From NCBI GenBank assembly GCA_018398765.1, contig JAHBMJ010004732.1, positions 66,773 through 77,782 on the forward strand: DNA of 11,010 nucleotides, in the 5' to 3' direction. The position numbers and the translations under genes are program-made. Numbering within the stretch: the first letter of the stretch is position 1; each line of letters begins with the position of its first letter. Below the pieces are notes generated by a model. It was not told where the DNA came from, searched no databases, and saw only the letters and a list, made by a program, of their open reading frames with translations. This DNA is from Chromera velia (lineage: Eukaryota > Sar > Chromeraceae). This document shows, piece after piece, positions 7,643-11,010 of this stretch.

Positions 7643-8500
7643 TTTTCTACCCCCAGTCTCACTGTCCCATTCCTTCTGGTTCAAGAGGTATACCTGCATG
7701 TCTGCATCTTTTCCTCCTTCTCTGTGCAGGTCAGTTTTAGGGTGCATGGAGGTACAAGCAGTGAAGGTGTTTTACAGGTATAGGTGTCGACTTGACACAA
7801 GAGCGGGGGTTCGAGAGGTACAGGATAGACGGCTTTCTACCCCCAGTATTACTATCCCACTCCTTCTGGTTAAAGATTTATTGCTGCATGTCTGCATCTT
7901 TTCCTCCTTCTCTGCAGGTCAGTTTTAGGGTGCACGGAGGTACAAGCAGTGAGGATGTTTGGCAGGCATAGGTGTCGACTTGATACAAGTAGAGGGCTTT
8001 GAGAGGTACAAGATAGACGGCTTTCTACCCCCAGTCTTAGTGTTCCATTCATTCTGGTTCAAGAGGTATGCCTGCATGTCTGCATCTTTTTCTCCTTCTC
8101 TGTGCAGGTCACTTTTAGTGTGCATGGAGGTACAAGCTGTGGAGGGTGTTTTGCAGGTATAGGTGTCGACTTGACACAAGAAGGAGGGTTTGAGAGGTAC
8201 AGAATAGACAGCTTTTTGCCCCCAGTCTCACTGTCCTACTCCTTCTGGTTGAAGATTTATTGCTGCATGTCTGCACACTTTCTTGCTTCTCCCTGCAGCT
8301 TTGTCGGGAGGGCCTAGAGGCGCAATTCAGTGACGGTGTTTTGCGCAGAAAGGGTTGGGTTTGTCGAGGGAAAGGGCATTCGAGACAAACAGGATGGGCG
8401 GCTTTTCGATCTCCGTTGGACCGTCCTACTTTCTCTGGATTGAGAGTGGTGTGAGCATGTCTGTATTATTATTTGACTCCCTTTTCTGCAGGTAGTACTT
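7643..8500. repeat. Satellite of about 190 bp, four full copies and a partial fifth
   Basis: Units begin TTTCTACCCCCAGT or similar at about 7643, 7833, 8021, 8212 and 8402, giving periods of 188-191 bases. Shared blocks include CCTTCTGGTT, CTGCATGTCTGCA, TTTTAGGGTGCA, GGTGTCGACTTGA and GAGAGGTACA. Copies 1-3 are close; copy 4 changes in its second half and copy 5 is degenerate and cut short. Each copy contains a polypyrimidine tract ending in CAG. Open frames across it are not conserved between copies. Confidence 0.9.
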
Positions 8501-8501
8501 C

Positions 8502-8826
8502 AAAGTCAAATACTCATAAGTTTTGAACCAAAAGGAATTAGAAGCTGAAATTAAGACAGTAAAGCCTTGTTACTTGCACCTTTGATGCTGCAAACAGGTT
8601 TTTCAATACTAGGAAAAAATGTGTTATGTTATGGTATTGCTATATAGATTGAAAGTGAGGCTAGGATCACTAAGTATAACTACCTTCACTTTCAATCTGA
8701 AAAAGTAAATATTCATAACTTTTAAACTAAAAAGAATTAGAAGCTCAAATTAAGACGGTAAAGCCTTTTTACATGTATGCACTTTTGATGCTGTAAACAG
8801 GTTTTTCAATACTAGGAAAAAAAAAT
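8502..8826. repeat. AT-rich direct repeat (two copies about 200 bp apart) flanking a hairpin
   Basis: Copy 1 (8502-8620) and copy 2 (8702-8826) share, in order, CATAA.TTTT.AAC.AAAA.GAATTAGAAGCT, TAAGAC.GTAAAGCCTT, TTTGATGCTG.AAACAGG and TTTTTCAATACTAGGAAAA. Between them, AGATTGAAAGTGA (8646-8658) pairs perfectly with TCACTTTCAATCT (8686-8698), a 13-bp stem. The layout suits a short tandem satellite or a non-autonomous element. No gene is visible. Confidence 0.85.
8646..8698. repeat. 13-bp inverted repeat, potential stem-loop
   Basis: AGATTGAAAGTGA and its exact reverse complement are separated by 27 bases. Pairing extends by a few more bases with a one-base bulge (GG against CC). It lies exactly between the two AT-rich direct repeats. 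Confidence 0.8.
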
Positions 8827-8829
8827 GGG

Positions 8830-9366
8830 AGGTGATGGGCTTGAGCCTGCACGGGTACAGGGGGGCGCGCGGGGCGCTCGTGCTCATGCGGTTCACAAGC
8901 GGGTCTGCGAGCGGGGTGTATGCTACGTGCGGCGTCTCCGTTCTTCTCCCTTTTTCTCCCCTTTTTGAATTTCTTTATCATGCTTACTACTCGCTTTCAC
9001 TCCCCTGGAAAACAAGTCGTCCCTCAGGGATGAACCGACCAAACCGACTGAACTGACCGAACTGCAGAAACTGAACTATGAGAGAAACCTTTGCTTGTTC
9101 GTCTTCGGCAGAAAAGATAGGGAATCAAAGGAGATTGGGAGTTCTGATCTTTTTCTCTCTCCGTCTCCTCCCGTTCCGCCTCGGGTGATTTTCTTTAGAG
9201 GTTATCTGGCAGACCTCTAACTGATATGAACTGACAGAGGGAATCTCCTGGCCCGTGACCCTTGGGGGAAAAAACATAGAAACAGAGTAGTCCGTCTCCG
9301 TCCTTTCTGTTCCCCCTGAGGTACTTGTTTTTTCCCTTTCCTTCTCGTTTCTTCTCTGGTGACTCT
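8830..9366. other. Non-coding flank upstream of the right-hand ORF
   Basis: Short frames only, all broken by TGA in every phase I followed. Seen: a CCGAC/CTGAA-type short repeat at 9029-9075, and GTCTCC motifs near 8933, 9165 and 9294, echoing the cluster upstream of the transposase gene. It may be the 5' UTR and promoter of the plus-strand element. Confidence 0.35.

Positions 9367-11010
<1,644 letters not shown>

Noticed and set aside
7255-7928. Open frames rich in Gln-Ser-Val (QSVSQ-type protein)
   Set aside because: Direct translation of the CAGT microsatellite and the 190-bp satellite; no start context and no conservation between repeat copies.
8832-9056. Plus-strand 74-codon frame
   Set aside because: No protein-like pattern or domain; probably chance in GC-rich sequence.

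Overview
The window is eukaryotic nuclear DNA from an organism I cannot name. It holds GT-AG introns, non-LTR retrotransposon sequence, a multi-exon transposase-like gene, microsatellites and a satellite array. There is no sign of an operon, Shine-Dalgarno site, tRNA, rRNA or CRISPR array. Runs of seven to ten C (or G) occur throughout, in coding and non-coding sequence. Essentially all recognisable coding sequence is mobile-element-like.

Layout. 1-1290 (minus): 3' part of a LINE ORF (RT connection region, CCHHC zinc knuckle, start of a PD-(D/E)XK-like domain), running off the left edge and truncated at its 5' end. 1291-1515: sharply AT-rich spacer. 1521-5894 (minus): a six-exon transposase-like gene, reconstructed here, with an N-terminal zinc-binding domain of the DUF6729 type, an RNase-H-like DDE core and a C-terminal zinc ribbon. 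5895-6780: its 5' flank, with a cluster of GTCTCC motifs. 6785-7642: polypyrimidine tract and a 303-bp higher-order repeat built from TATG and CAGT microsatellites. 7643-8500: a satellite of about 190 bp, four full copies and one partial. 8502-8826: an AT-rich direct repeat of period about 200 bp around a hairpin. 8830-9366: no recognised gene. 9367-11010 (plus): a long coiled-coil then Gly/Pro-rich frame running off the right edge, possibly a retroelement ORF1/gag-like protein.

Most interesting observation. If the five introns of the minus-strand gene are placed at GT-AG sites, all six exons join in phase with no frameshift, giving 1,163 codons. The frame nevertheless contains six internal stop-like codons, all UAA or UAG and never UGA. 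Exon 2 is the sharpest case: the only frame whose phase fits both neighbours contains a UAA. The unrelated right-hand frame also carries only UAG. The best-fitting reading is that UAR is a sense codon, probably glutamine, as in ciliates, some ulvophyte green algae, hexamitids, some oxymonads and an aphelid. The rival explanation is decay of transposons by C-to-T change in CAR codons; both are set out in the findings. The LINE frame, with about 22 CAR codons and no UAR in 400 codons, is the main evidence against.
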